Made by a program: the position numbers and the translations under genes. Below the pieces are notes generated by a model, which made no database searches, had not been told where the DNA came from, and saw only the letters and a list, made by a program, of their open reading frames with translations. From Chitinimonas viridis (GTDB lineage: Bacteria > Pseudomonadota > Gammaproteobacteria > Burkholderiales > Chitinimonadaceae), in assembly GCF_030409555.1 (NCBI RefSeq), contig NZ_JAUFPU010000008.1, positions 124,001 to 188,000 on the forward strand: 64,000 nucleotides of DNA. Reading direction: 5' to 3'. Within the stretch, counting starts at the first letter, position 1. Every line of letters begins with the position of its first letter. This document shows, in pieces, positions 33,468 through 42,706 of this stretch.

Positions 33468-35248
33468 ATCGCTTCGTCTCTTTGCTGGCGACAGGGTTCC
33501 TGGCGCTGTGGGTAAATGTGGCGGCAAATGCCGAGGTAGACCCGAATGATTTGCTGCCGGTGAACGAGGCTTTCAAGCCCTCGCTGGTAAAAACAGGTGA
33601 AAAAACGGCGAATCTGCACTTCGAGATTGCCGATGGCTATTACCTGTATCGCGATCAGCTGAAGTTTACCCTGCTGCCCTCTGGCGAGATCAAGGCGGAG
33701 ATTCCGCCTGGCAAGAAGAAGCAGGATGACTATTTTGGCGAGGTGGAAACCTACCGGCTTGCGCTGGATATTCCGCTGACCAGCCCGGTGGCGTTCCCGC
33801 CGGATGCCAAGCTCAAACTGGTGTCGCAGGGCTGTGCCGATGTGGGGGTGTGCTACCCGCCGGAAACCACCGAGCTGTCGCTGGCGGGGGCGGTGAGTGG
33901 CGGTGCGCCTGCTGCAGGTAGCAAGGCCGTGGCGGCGGTGCTGGGGGCTGCGGCGCCAGCGGCTGCCAGTGCGGCGGTCAGCGGGCCTTTTGCCGGGCTG
34001 GATGGCTGGACACTGCTGCTGGCGTTCTATCTGGCTGGCCTGGGCATGGCCGCTACAGTCTGCATGTATCCGCTGATTCCCATCATCTCATCGCTGATCG
34101 TGGGGCAGGGCCATAGCGTGGGCAAGCTACGCGGCTTTGTGTTGGCCATGGCCTATGTGCAGGGTATTGCGGTGGTGTATGCGGCGGTAGGGGCGGTGGC
34201 GGCACTGACCGGCTCCTTCCTGGTGGCGGCACTGCAGAATATGTGGGTGATTGGCGCGCTGGCACTGGTGTTCGTGGTGCTGGCCCTGTCCATGTATGGC
34301 CTGTTCTCGCTGCAGTTGCCGGCGGCCTTGCAGTCGCGCGTCAACGATGCGTCCAACCGTCTGGGTGGCGGCCATGTGGTGTCGGTGTTCCTGATGGGGG
34401 CATTGTCCTCGCTGATCGTGGGGGCCTGCATGGGGCCGCCGCTGGCAGCAGGCCTGGGTGTGGTGGGTGCGCGGGCCGATGTGCTGTATGGCATGCTGGC
34501 CTTCTATGTGATGGCCATGGGTGTAGGTACGCCCTTGCTGTTGGTAGGTGTGTTGGGCGGCCATGTATTGCCCAAGGCCGGTGCCTGGATGGCGGCGGTC
34601 AAGAATGTATTCGGCACCCTGATGCTGGCCGTGGCGCTGTGGATAGCCAGCCCGGTACTGCCGGCCTGGGCCTATATGCTGGGCTGGGCCATATTGGCCA
34701 TAGGCGCTGGCGTGGCCTTGTCGGCACTGGATAGCCTGCCGCGCGATGCCAAACCTGCGCAGCGCCTGGGCAAAGCGGCGGGTGTGCTGCTGCTCCTGGT
34801 GGGGGCTGCACAGATTGTGGGCCTGCTGGCAGGCAACCGCGATCCGCTGCAACCGCTCAAGGGCTTGGGCGGGGCGCAGGCGGCAACCGAGGCCAAGCTG
34901 CCTTTCCGCTACGTCAATAGCAGCGCCGAGCTGGATGCGGCGATTGCCGCAGCAGCAGGCAAGACGGTGATGCTGGATTTCTATGCCGACTGGTGCGTGA
35001 GCTGCCGCGAGATGGAACGCTTTACTTTCAGCGATACCCAGGTGCAGCAGAAACTTGCTGGCATGGTGTTGCTCAAAGCCGATGTGACGGCCAATACCGA
35101 CGACCATAAGGCCCTGCTCAAGCGCTTTGGCCTGTTTGGCCCACCTGGCACGATATTCTTTGGCGCCAAGGGCGAAGAGATAGGGCAGCGCCTGATAGGC
35201 TTTGAAGCGGCGGACGCCTTCTTGCAACGTATCGCGAAGCTGAACTGA
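33464..35248 (+). CDS. dsbD: Thiol:disulfide interchange protein DsbD
   Basis: A 594-residue inner-membrane reductant conduit. A signal peptide ends near residue 23. The periplasmic N-terminal domain has Cys124 and Cys130 (GCADVGVC). Eight membrane segments hold the buried Cys pair (ATVCMYPL and GACMGPPL). The C-terminal thioredoxin-like domain has CVSC at 511-514. It moves electrons from cytoplasmic thioredoxin to periplasmic partners such as DsbC and CcmG/TlpA. It overlaps cutA (4 bp) and the downstream TlpA-like gene (1 bp), so translation is probably coupled. Confidence 0.95.
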   Translation: MNRFVSLLATGFLALWVNVAANAEVDPNDLLPVNEAFKPSLVKTGEKTANLHFEIADGYYLYRDQLKFTLLPSGEIKAEIPPGKKKQDDYFGEVETYRLALDIPLTSPVAFPPDAKLKLVSQGCADVGVCYPPETTELSLAGAVSGGAPAAGSKAVAAVLGAAAPAAASAAVSGPFAGLDGWTLLLAFYLAGLGMAATVCMYPLIPIISSLIVGQGHSVGKLRGFVLAMAYVQGIAVVYAAVGAVAALTGSFLVAALQNMWVIGALALVFVVLALSMYGLFSLQLPAALQSRVNDASNRLGGGHVVSVFLMGALSSLIVGACMGPPLAAGLGVVGARADVLYGMLAFYVMAMGVGTPLLLVGVLGGHVLPKAGAWMAAVKNVFGTLMLAVALWIASPVLPAWAYMLGWAILAIGAGVALSALDSLPRDAKPAQRLGKAAGVLLLLVGAAQIVGLLAGNRDPLQPLKGLGGAQAATEAKLPFRYVNSSAELDAAIAAAAGKTVMLDFYADWCVSCREMERFTFSDTQVQQKLAGMVLLKADVTANTDDHKALLKRFGLFGPPGTIFFGAKGEEIGQRLIGFEAADAFLQRIAKLN

Positions 35249-35799
35249 TGAAGAAGATTGCGCTGTATACCCTGGTAGGTGGAGCCGCCCTGGTGCTGGG
35301 CCTGGGCACGGCCTGGATGCGCCAAGGCCAGCAGCAGAGCCTGATTGCCGAAGCCAATGCGGCCACACTGCCGGCCCAGCCTGGCGCTGCCGGGCTATGG
35401 CAGTCTGGCTTCAATGATCTGCAAGGCAAGCCGCAAGCCTTTGCGCAATGGCGTGGCAAGCCGCTGGTGGTGAACTTCTGGGCAACCTGGTGTGCGCCCT
35501 GCCGCGAGGAAATGCCTGAGTTTGTGGCGACCCAGAAGAAGCTGGGCGACAAGGTACGCTTTGTCGGCTTGGCCATCGATAACCCGGCGGATGTGCAGAA
35601 GTTCGTCAAGGAATTCGGTATCAATTATCCGGTGCTGGTCGGTGAGCAAGCCGCCCTGGAGCTGATGCGTACCGAGGGCAACAAGGTAGGCGCCTTACCG
35701 TTTACGGCCATCTACGACAGCAAGGGCAAACGGGTAGCTGCCCATGCAGGGCGGCTGGATCAGGCCAAGCTGGATGCCTATCTGAAACCACTCCTCTAG
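35248..35799 (+). CDS. TlpA/ResA-like periplasmic thiol-disulfide oxidoreductase
   Basis: A 183-residue protein with an N-terminal membrane anchor (IALYTLVGGAALVLGLG) and a thioredoxin fold with WCAPC (Cys82, Cys85) and the cis-proline loop ALPFTAIYD. TlpA/ResA-type proteins reduce cytochrome c or metal-site cysteines and receive electrons from DsbD. The gene overlaps the dsbD stop by one base (TGATG), so DsbD is its probable donor. The specific client is not known. A terminator at 35805-35828 follows. Confidence 0.9.
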   Translation: MKKIALYTLVGGAALVLGLGTAWMRQGQQQSLIAEANAATLPAQPGAAGLWQSGFNDLQGKPQAFAQWRGKPLVVNFWATWCAPCREEMPEFVATQKKLGDKVRFVGLAIDNPADVQKFVKEFGINYPVLVGEQAALELMRTEGNKVGALPFTAIYDSKGKRVAAHAGRLDQAKLDAYLKPLL

Positions 35800-35804
35800 G
35801 CATC

Positions 35805-35828
35805 CGCCATGCGCTCGCATGGCGTTTA
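35805..35828. terminator. Bidirectional terminator between tlpA-like and ackA
   Basis: CGCCATGC at 35805-35812 pairs with GCATGGCG at 35817-35824, followed by TTTAT on the plus side. It lies between convergent genes. Confidence 0.75.
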
Positions 35829-35829
35829 T

Positions 35830-36999
35830 CTATAGCAAGGCCCGGGCAGCCGTGGCGGCCATCCATTCCTCCTGGGTAGGCTCAACCACGACCTTGATAC
35901 GGCTGTCGGGGCTGGAGATCAACGGGGCGTGCGCCTTGTTGGCATTGTCGTCCAGGCTGATACCCAGCCAGGCCAAGCCTTCACAGATACGACGGCGTAT
36001 CTCTGCGCTACGCTCGCCTACCCCTGCGGTAAAGGCCAGCATGTCCAGCCCACCCATTACGGCGACCAGCGCGCCACACTCCCGCACGATACGCCTGACA
36101 TAGAGCGCCAGCGCCTGCCTGGCGCCCGGGTGGTCGGCTTCCTGTTGCAGCAGTACACGGGTATCGGCAGAAAGACCGGACATGCCCAGCAGGCCACTGC
36201 GCCGATACAGCAGATCGGCCAGTTGGGCGGGGCTGTAATGGGCGGTATCCAGCAGGTGCAGCAGCACGCCTGGGTCCATGCTGCCGCTGCGGCTGCCCAT
36301 CATCAGGCCATCGAGCGCCGAGAAACCCATGGTGGTGGCAACGCTTTGCCCTGCCTGCATGGCACACAGGCTGGCGCCGCTGCCCAGATGGGCGCAAAGC
36401 AGCCGGCCCTGGGCGGTATCACCGTGCCGTTGTGGCAGCACCTGGGCCAGATATTGGTAGGAGAGGCCGTGGAAGCCATAGCGACGTATTCCCTGCAGGC
36501 GCAGCTCGGACGGTAGTGGCAGCAACTGTTCCACCTCGGGCAGGGTATGGTGGAAGGCAGTATCGAAACAGGCTAGCTGGGGTGTATCGGGCAGCATACC
36601 CTGGCAGTGTTCGATGGCCTCTAGCGCATGGGGCTGGTGCAGCGGCGCCAGCGGTATCAGGCTGCGCAGGGCGGCCAGCGTGCTGCGGTCCAGCCGGGTG
36701 GGGGCGACATGGCGGTCGCCACCATGCACGACCCGGTGCACCACGCCAGCCAGCGCACGTGTGCCCAGGTGGCGGGGCAGTTGTGCCAGGATATGCTGCA
36801 GGGCGCTCTGGATGGCGGAGGCCTGATCCACCGGCAAGGGGTGGTCGGCCAGGCCATCCTGATAACGTGGTTGCGGCCCATGCAGGCCGCTGACCTGCCC
36901 TTGCCACAATGGGGGCATGGCCAGCGGTGTGTCTGCCAGATCAAACAGGGCGAACTTGATGCTGGATGAACCGGCGTTGAGGGCAAGCAGCGCGCTCAT
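35830..36999 (-). CDS. ackA: Acetate kinase
   Basis: A 389-residue kinase that interconverts acetyl phosphate and acetate with ADP/ATP. The N-terminal signature LALNAGSSSIKF, the VHRVVHGG motif and GFSALDGLMMGSRSGSMDP are present. Its start overlaps the end of the upstream Pta fusion by 4 bp (36996-36999). With that gene it makes the acetyl-CoA to acetate route; excess acetyl phosphate may also act as a signal. The same trio with a FabI-like reductase occurs in other proteobacteria. Confidence 0.95.
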   Translation of the reverse strand: MSALLALNAGSSSIKFALFDLADTPLAMPPLWQGQVSGLHGPQPRYQDGLADHPLPVDQASAIQSALQHILAQLPRHLGTRALAGVVHRVVHGGDRHVAPTRLDRSTLAALRSLIPLAPLHQPHALEAIEHCQGMLPDTPQLACFDTAFHHTLPEVEQLLPLPSELRLQGIRRYGFHGLSYQYLAQVLPQRHGDTAQGRLLCAHLGSGASLCAMQAGQSVATTMGFSALDGLMMGSRSGSMDPGVLLHLLDTAHYSPAQLADLLYRRSGLLGMSGLSADTRVLLQQEADHPGARQALALYVRRIVRECGALVAVMGGLDMLAFTAGVGERSAEIRRRICEGLAWLGISLDDNANKAHAPLISSPDSRIKVVVEPTQEEWMAATAARALL

Positions 37000-38417
37000 G
37001 GTGGGTTGAGCCGGTAGCGGTGTGCCAGCAAGACGGCCAAGGCACAGGAGGCCAGCCTTGAGGCGAGGGAGTCGGCCCGGCTGGTCAGGACGATGGGCAG
37101 ACGGGCGCCGAGCACGATGCCGGCAGATTCGGCGTCGCCCAGATACTCGAGCTGCTTGGCCAGCAGGTTGCCGCTTTCCAGATCGGGCACGACCAGCACA
37201 TCGGCCTGGCCTGCCACGGGCGAGACGATGCCCTTGATGCGGGCAGCCGCGATGGAGACGGCATTGTCGAAGGCCAGCGGGCCATCCAGCAGGCCGCCGC
37301 TGATCTGGCCTCTATCGGCCATCTTGCACAGGGCAGCGGCGTCCAGGGTGGCGGGCATCTTGGCATTGATGGTTTCCACTGCGGCCAGAATGGCGACGCG
37401 GGGTTCTGCCACACCCACGGCATGGGCCAGATCAATGGCGTTGCGCACGATGTCGGCTTTTTCCTCCAGCGTCGGGGCGATGTTGACGGCGGCGTCGGTC
37501 AGGATGAAAGGGCGGGGATAGCTCGGCGTCTGCATCAGGAAGCAATGGGTGAGACGGCGCTTGGTACGCAGATGGCTGCTGCGAACAATGGGACCGAGGA
37601 ATTCATCGGTATGCAGGCTGCCCTTCATGATGGCTTCCACCAGGCCCTTGTCGGCCATGTCAACCGCGTGGGCAGCGGCGGCATGGCTGTGGGCGGCCTC
37701 TTCGATCTGTATGCCAGCCAGGCTGCGTCCCAGCTTGTCGGCCAGGGCTTGCAGGCGATGCAGCGGGGCGATCAGCACCGGCTCGATCAGGCCCAGCGCA
37801 TGGGCATCGAGCGCAGCGTTGAGGCTGATCTCATCGCAGGGGTGCACCACAGCCATGCGTATGGCGGTGAGCGGTTTGACGAATTCCAGCAACCGGGTCG
37901 CACCGGCCCCGACATTGAGGCGTACCTCTGGCAGGGTAGCGCGGGGGCGGACGATACGTTCGGTCGGCGCAATCACATCGGCTTCGCCCTCGATGACAGT
38001 GACGGCTGTCTGGTTGATGCAGCGGCAAGCCAGGGTCAGCCGCTTGTGCTCGGGTTCGCGGGCGGTGACTTCCACGGTGATGCGCAGTGTGTCGCCTATG
38101 CGTACCGGTGCGCGAAACCTGAGGGTTTGCCCCAGGTAGATGGTGCCAGGGCCGGGCAGGCGGGTGCCCAGCACGGCCGAGATCAATGCGCCGCCCCACA
38201 TGCCATGCGCGATGACGCCATGGAAGCGGGTAGAGGCGGCAAACTCAGGATCGACATGCTGAGGGTTGACGTCGCCGGACAGGATGGCGAAAAGCTGGAT
38301 ATCTTCGCGGGTCAGCGTCCGTTCTATGGTGGCGCTGTCGCCGATGGCGATTTCGTCGAATACCCGGTTGCGTATCAATCCCAGATCGTCGCTGGTTTCA
38401 GGCATGAGATTGGACAT
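36996..38417 (-). CDS. MaoC-like hydratase fused to phosphate acetyl/butyryltransferase
   Basis: A 473-residue bifunctional protein. The first 150 residues are a MaoC/hot-dog hydratase domain (FAILSGDVNPQHVDPEFA, then GVIAHGMWGGALISAVLG). Residues about 160-470 are a PTA_PTB domain (SLHTDEFLG, ILTDAAVNIAPTLEEKADIV, DVLVVPDLESGN). The fused form converts acyl-CoA to acyl phosphate and could act on short chains longer than acetyl. It overlaps ackA by 4 bp and lies after the FabI-like gene at 38441. It could feed acyl phosphate to AckA. This architecture occurs in rhizobia and other proteobacteria next to ackA and a fabI-type gene. Confidence 0.9.
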   Translation of the reverse strand: MSNLMPETSDDLGLIRNRVFDEIAIGDSATIERTLTREDIQLFAILSGDVNPQHVDPEFAASTRFHGVIAHGMWGGALISAVLGTRLPGPGTIYLGQTLRFRAPVRIGDTLRITVEVTAREPEHKRLTLACRCINQTAVTVIEGEADVIAPTERIVRPRATLPEVRLNVGAGATRLLEFVKPLTAIRMAVVHPCDEISLNAALDAHALGLIEPVLIAPLHRLQALADKLGRSLAGIQIEEAAHSHAAAAHAVDMADKGLVEAIMKGSLHTDEFLGPIVRSSHLRTKRRLTHCFLMQTPSYPRPFILTDAAVNIAPTLEEKADIVRNAIDLAHAVGVAEPRVAILAAVETINAKMPATLDAAALCKMADRGQISGGLLDGPLAFDNAVSIAAARIKGIVSPVAGQADVLVVPDLESGNLLAKQLEYLGDAESAGIVLGARLPIVLTSRADSLASRLASCALAVLLAHRYRLNPP

Positions 38418-38440
38418 GGGTGGTTCTTTCCATCAAGGCT

Positions 38441-39214
38441 TCAGTTGAGTAGATGCAGGCCGCCATCGACATAGAGCGTGCCACCTGTGATGGCCTGCCC
38501 GGCATCGCTGGCCAGAAACGCACATAGCGGCCCCACATCGGCGATGCCCACCGGCCGATGCAGAGGGGCGCGCTGGTTGGCATCCTGTAGCAGTTGATCG
38601 AAGTGGGCGATGCCCGAGGCGGCGCGAGTGGACAGCGGGCCCGGCGAAATGGCGTTGACCCGTATGCCCCTGGCGCCCAGCTCCACCGCGAGATAGCGGG
38701 TGGCCGCTTCCAGCGCGGCCTTGACCGGCCCCATCATGCCGTATTGCGGTATGACTTCTTCCGCGCCCAGGTAGCTCATGGTAATGATGCTGCCACCGTT
38801 GACCATCAGCGGTTCGGCCAGGCGGGCCATGCGCAGCAGCGAATGGCAGGACACATCCATGGCCCGGGCAAAGCCTTCGCGCGAGCAGTCCACCACCCGG
38901 CCGTGCAGATCGTCCTTGGGGGCGAAGGCGATGGAGTGCAGCAGAAAATCCAACTGGCCCCATTGCTGCGCTATGGCCTCGAACACAGCAGCCAGTTGGG
39001 CGTCGTCTTCTACGTCCAGTGGCAGGCACAGGCTGGCGCCCAGTTCCTGCGCCAGGGGCTCGACATGGGGGCGGGCCTTGTCGTTGAGCCAGGTAACGCC
39101 CAGCTCGGCGCCCCCCTCGCGCAATGCCTGCGCACAGGCCCAGGCTATGCTCTGGCGATTGGCTATGCCGACCACCAGGCCACGCTTGCCTTGCAAATTG
39201 ATCAGGGTGTTCAT
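38441..39214 (-). CDS. FabI-type enoyl-ACP reductase paralogue
   Basis: A 257-residue NADH-dependent enoyl reductase of the FabI SDR branch. It has GIANRQSIAWACAQAL, SIAFAPK, and the Y-x6-K active site (Y158-K165, in QYGMMGPVKAA), with the first FabI tyrosine at Y148. It lies upstream of the MaoC-Pta fusion and ackA, all on one strand, so it may be a specialised rather than housekeeping enzyme. The start at 39214 gives the correct N-terminus (MNTLINLQGKRGLVVG). The usual housekeeping enzyme is not in this window, so I leave the symbol blank. Confidence 0.88.
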   Translation of the reverse strand: MNTLINLQGKRGLVVGIANRQSIAWACAQALREGGAELGVTWLNDKARPHVEPLAQELGASLCLPLDVEDDAQLAAVFEAIAQQWGQLDFLLHSIAFAPKDDLHGRVVDCSREGFARAMDVSCHSLLRMARLAEPLMVNGGSIITMSYLGAEEVIPQYGMMGPVKAALEAATRYLAVELGARGIRVNAISPGPLSTRAASGIAHFDQLLQDANQRAPLHRPVGIADVGPLCAFLASDAGQAITGGTLYVDGGLHLLN

Positions 39215-39370
39215 GCGTAAACGTCCTGGGTAATCGTCGAAAAAGTCCACCTCCCGCGATGGCGGGCGTAGGGCACGGAACGGTAACTAGCCGTTGAACG
39301 CCCTAGTGTGACTGCTTGATACGAAGGGAATGTTGCGCTGCCGCAAGAATGCGCCAAACAGTGCAACAAG

Positions 39371-40639
39371 TCAGCCCGTATATATCAATAGGGCAACGAT
39401 GCTGCCGAGACCTGCAGCCAGCATGGGCCATAGCAGGCGCTTGCCGAAAGCAGCGCCGCCTATGCTGAAGGCCATGCCCAGCTTGAACAGCGTATTGGCC
39501 AGTATGGCCAGGGTGATGGCAGTGAGTGCGACGTCGCTGAGCAGCCGTTGCTGGTTGAACATGCGCAGGCTGGAGAGGGTAATGGCATCGACATCGGTCG
39601 CGCCTGACAGCAGCGCGACAACATAAAGCCCGCTGTTGCCGGCAACCTGGCTGAGCCAGCTGGAGGCCAGCAGGACGATGCTATAGACCAGCGCAAAGGC
39701 CAGCGCTGTCTTGAGCTCGGTCGGGTTGCTGGCGGCGGCCGCAGCGTGGGTGTCGGCCCGCTTGCGCAGCTGCGGCAGGATGACCAGCAGGCCCAGCAGC
39801 AGTCCGCTGCCCATGATGGTGGCCAGTGCGCCTGCCAGTGCCGGTGCAGCCACCGCACCCACGATGGAAAGCCGTGCCAGTACGGTGAGGTTGGCCAGTG
39901 CCACTACCGTGGCGTTGAACTGCATGTGACTGGGGTCCTGCCTGGCTTGGCGGGCGTGGGCCAGCGTGGTGGCGGTGCTGGATACCAGGCCGCCCAGCAT
40001 GCCGGCAATCAAGGTGCCGGCGCGTTCGCCAAACCAGCGTAGCGCCAGGTAGCCGGCCAGCCCCACACCGGAGATCAGCACCACCATCAGCCAGGTCTGG
40101 TAGGGGTTGAACGCGGCATAGGGGCCGAAATCCTGATTGGGCAGGATCGGTAGTATCACCAGGCTGAGCACGGCGAACTGCAACATGCTGCGCAGATCGT
40201 CCATGCTCAATCGCTGGGCCAGGCCGGAGAGTTCGGCCTTGAAGTGCAGCAAGACCGTGGCGGTGATGCCCAGCATGACGGCCAGGGTACGCTGCTCATG
40301 CCAGCACAGCACACCCAGGCAGAAACACAGTACCAGCGCGATCTGCGTAGTGGTGCCGGGGTCGTTATTGCTGGTGGGCTTGAGCAGGTAGGCACTGACG
40401 ATGACCAAGGCGACGCAGAGCAGGCCGGCAGCGATCAGCCAGCTATTGCCCAGCAACTGCGCTAGCAGAGCGCACAGCGTGCCCAGCATGGCGGTGAGCG
40501 CAAAGGTACGCAGGCCGGCATGCGCGGCCAGGCTACGCTCGCGCTCCAGCCCCATCAGCAAACCCAGCGCCAGGCTGGTGATGAAGGCGGGTAGCGGGGC
40601 GAGTACAGGGTGACTCAATATCGGCGTCAGTTCTGGCAT
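39371..40639 (-). CDS. MgtC/SapB-like plus DUF4010 membrane protein
   Basis: A 422-residue multi-spanning membrane protein. The N-terminal 140 residues are MgtC-like (LGLLMGLERERS, then GLRTFALTAMLGTLCALL). The C-terminal part is DUF4010 (SSTATTLAHARQA, then SGATDVDAITLSSL). About 12 hydrophobic segments are visible. The family is sometimes linked to magnesium or pH homeostasis, but this combination has no firm role. It lies alone between the fabI-like gene and the subtilase. Confidence 0.85.
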   Translation of the reverse strand: MPELTPILSHPVLAPLPAFITSLALGLLMGLERERSLAAHAGLRTFALTAMLGTLCALLAQLLGNSWLIAAGLLCVALVIVSAYLLKPTSNNDPGTTTQIALVLCFCLGVLCWHEQRTLAVMLGITATVLLHFKAELSGLAQRLSMDDLRSMLQFAVLSLVILPILPNQDFGPYAAFNPYQTWLMVVLISGVGLAGYLALRWFGERAGTLIAGMLGGLVSSTATTLAHARQARQDPSHMQFNATVVALANLTVLARLSIVGAVAAPALAGALATIMGSGLLLGLLVILPQLRKRADTHAAAAASNPTELKTALAFALVYSIVLLASSWLSQVAGNSGLYVVALLSGATDVDAITLSSLRMFNQQRLLSDVALTAITLAILANTLFKLGMAFSIGGAAFGKRLLWPMLAAGLGSIVALLIYTG

Positions 40640-40810
40640 GGTCGAAGTTTAGCGGGTGGCTGGATGTTTCGCCGGACCGAGGCTGCCTGTCTGTATGTCG
40701 CCGCAGACATGATTCGCAGCTCGGGACACGAAAGTCGTACTTCGTCGCATTGGCTTGGTGCGGCCTGGGTTTTGGCAAGACACTGAGGGTCCCAAACAGG
40801 AGACCTGACC

Positions 40811-42646
40811 ATGCAGAAGAAGATATTGTGCACCTTGATTGCAACCACCATGGGCGTGATGGCCACTACCCCGCTGGTGCTGGCCGACACGGCCACGGCG
40901 CCGGTCGCCAAGCAGGCCAGGCAGGTCATCAGCAAGGCAGACGAGCTACCCCGCCGTAGCTATGTGATTTCCAAACTGCCCAGTGAACTGATTGAAGGCG
41001 CCAAGGGTGACATGGATGCGGTGCTGGCCACGCTGGACAAGGACTTGGCCGATGATCTGGCGCAATACGATATCCGCGACCGTGCAACCCGCACCGGCAT
41101 GTTGTCGGCCCGTGCGCAGATAGCCACCTATCGTGGCAACTATGCCCAGGCGGCTGCCTTGCTGCGCGAGGTGCGTGAGCAACAGGAGAAGGCGGCAGAC
41201 AAGCTGCTGTCTGGCGTCTCCAGCGAAGCTATCCTGCTGGCGCGGCAGCAGGGCGGAAATGACGAGAAGCAAAAAGCCGCCGTCAAGGCCAGCCTGGCCG
41301 CCCAGTGGGGCGGCATGCCCTGGGATGAGGTGGGGGATAGCCTCAAGGGGGCCAAGGGTAGCCTGGAGTTGATGTCGCGCAATGTTGTCATGGGCAGCAT
41401 CAAGAACAGCCTGGACCCGGCCGCCAGCAACCTCAAGCTGAATGTGCCTGCCAGTGTGGTGACCGGCATTGTGTCGGTGCGCAATATGTTCGACCACACC
41501 CTGGTGTTCCGTGACGACATGGTGGCGGTACTGCAGCAACTGGTGGACAAGAATCAGGTGGTCAAGCAGGACCTCTGGTCGCCACGCCTGGTGAGTTTGC
41601 CGGCCGAGGCCAAGGCTAGCCCGGTGGTAGTGGGCATATGGGACAGCGGTACCGATGTGGACCTGTTCAAGGCGGCCAGCGTGCGTGGCATTGCTTTTGA
41701 CCAGGATGTCAGACTGGTACCCGCGCTGGTGCGCCCCATGGGCGAGGCGGAGTCTCGCATGGGCAGCCTCAAGCAGTATATGAAGGGCTCGCTCGATATG
41801 CGTGCCGCCATCGACTCACCCGAGGCCAAGCTGCTGAAGCAGCGCATAGGGACACTGCAGCAGGGCGAGGTCAAGCAGTTCCAGGAAGATCTGGGCGCGC
41901 TGGGCATGTGGGTGCATGGCACGCACGTGGCGGGTATTGCCGTCGAGGGCAACCCGTTTGCACGGGTGACCGCTGTGGGTATGCACTGGAGCCACAGCAT
42001 CGTGCCGCAACTGCCTACCGAGGAGCGCGCCAAGCGTACAGCGGCTGCCTATCAGGCGGCGGTGGACAGCTTCCGCAAGGCTGGGACACGGGTGGTCAAT
42101 ATGAGCTGGCGTTATGGCCCTGGCGCCTACGAAGGTGCGCTGGCCTACCACAACGTGGGCAAGACGCCGGATGAGCGCAAGCAGATGGCCAACAAGCTGT
42201 TCGAGATCGAGAAGCAGGCACTGGAGTCGGCCATGAAAGGCGCACCGGACATCCTGTTTGTGGCAGGTGCGGGGAATGAGGACAACAGCGCGGATTTCGC
42301 CCAGTACATCCCGGCGGGGCTGGAGCTGCCCAATCTGATTACCGTGGGCGCTGTGGACCAGGCAGGCACCGAGACCGGCTTCTCCAGCTTTGGCAAGACC
42401 GTGGTAGTACACGCCAATGGCTTTGAGGTGGATAGCTATATGCCGGGTGGCGAGAAGATAAAGCTCTCGGGCACTTCGATGGCCTCCCCGCAGGTGGCCA
42501 ACCTGGCTGGCAAGCTGTTTGCCATCAAGCCCGAGCTGACGGTAGCCGAGGCCAAGGCGCTGATACTGAAAGGCGCAGAGCGCAAGGGGCGGGTCAACCT
42601 GATCAACCCCAAGGCCACGCTGGCCTTGCTGGGCCAGCAAGGTTGA
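40811..42646 (+). CDS. Secreted subtilisin-family (S8) serine peptidase
   Basis: A 611-residue S8 protease with a signal peptide (MQKKILCTLIATTMGVMAT..., cleavage near ADTATA). The catalytic triad is Asp278 (GIWDSGTDVD), His369 (VHGTHVAG) and Ser556 (SGTSMASP), with the oxyanion Asn in AGAGNEDN. About 240 residues before the catalytic domain may be a pro-region or other fold. Insertion of about 80 residues between Asp and His is unusual. It is likely periplasmic or secreted; no transport domain is seen. A strong hairpin at 42680-42704 follows. Confidence 0.92.
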   Translation: MQKKILCTLIATTMGVMATTPLVLADTATAPVAKQARQVISKADELPRRSYVISKLPSELIEGAKGDMDAVLATLDKDLADDLAQYDIRDRATRTGMLSARAQIATYRGNYAQAAALLREVREQQEKAADKLLSGVSSEAILLARQQGGNDEKQKAAVKASLAAQWGGMPWDEVGDSLKGAKGSLELMSRNVVMGSIKNSLDPAASNLKLNVPASVVTGIVSVRNMFDHTLVFRDDMVAVLQQLVDKNQVVKQDLWSPRLVSLPAEAKASPVVVGIWDSGTDVDLFKAASVRGIAFDQDVRLVPALVRPMGEAESRMGSLKQYMKGSLDMRAAIDSPEAKLLKQRIGTLQQGEVKQFQEDLGALGMWVHGTHVAGIAVEGNPFARVTAVGMHWSHSIVPQLPTEERAKRTAAAYQAAVDSFRKAGTRVVNMSWRYGPGAYEGALAYHNVGKTPDERKQMANKLFEIEKQALESAMKGAPDILFVAGAGNEDNSADFAQYIPAGLELPNLITVGAVDQAGTETGFSSFGKTVVVHANGFEVDSYMPGGEKIKLSGTSMASPQVANLAGKLFAIKPELTVAEAKALILKGAERKGRVNLINPKATLALLGQQG

Positions 42647-42679
42647 CAGGCTCTTAAGGCTTAAGCGTTAGCAGCAGCG

Positions 42680-42704
42680 GGCCTGGCAGTGCGATTGCCA
42701 GGCC
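42680..42704. terminator. Bidirectional hairpin between subtilase and thioesterase
   Basis: GGCCTGGCA at 42680-42688 pairs with TGCCAGGCC at 42696-42704 around a 7-nt loop. It lies between convergent genes. No T-run follows on the plus strand. Confidence 0.6.
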
Positions 42705-42706
42705 TG

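Noticed and set aside
34127-35368. A minus-strand frame opposite dsbD
   Set aside because: It is antisense to the clear DsbD protein with its cysteine motifs and has no domain of its own.
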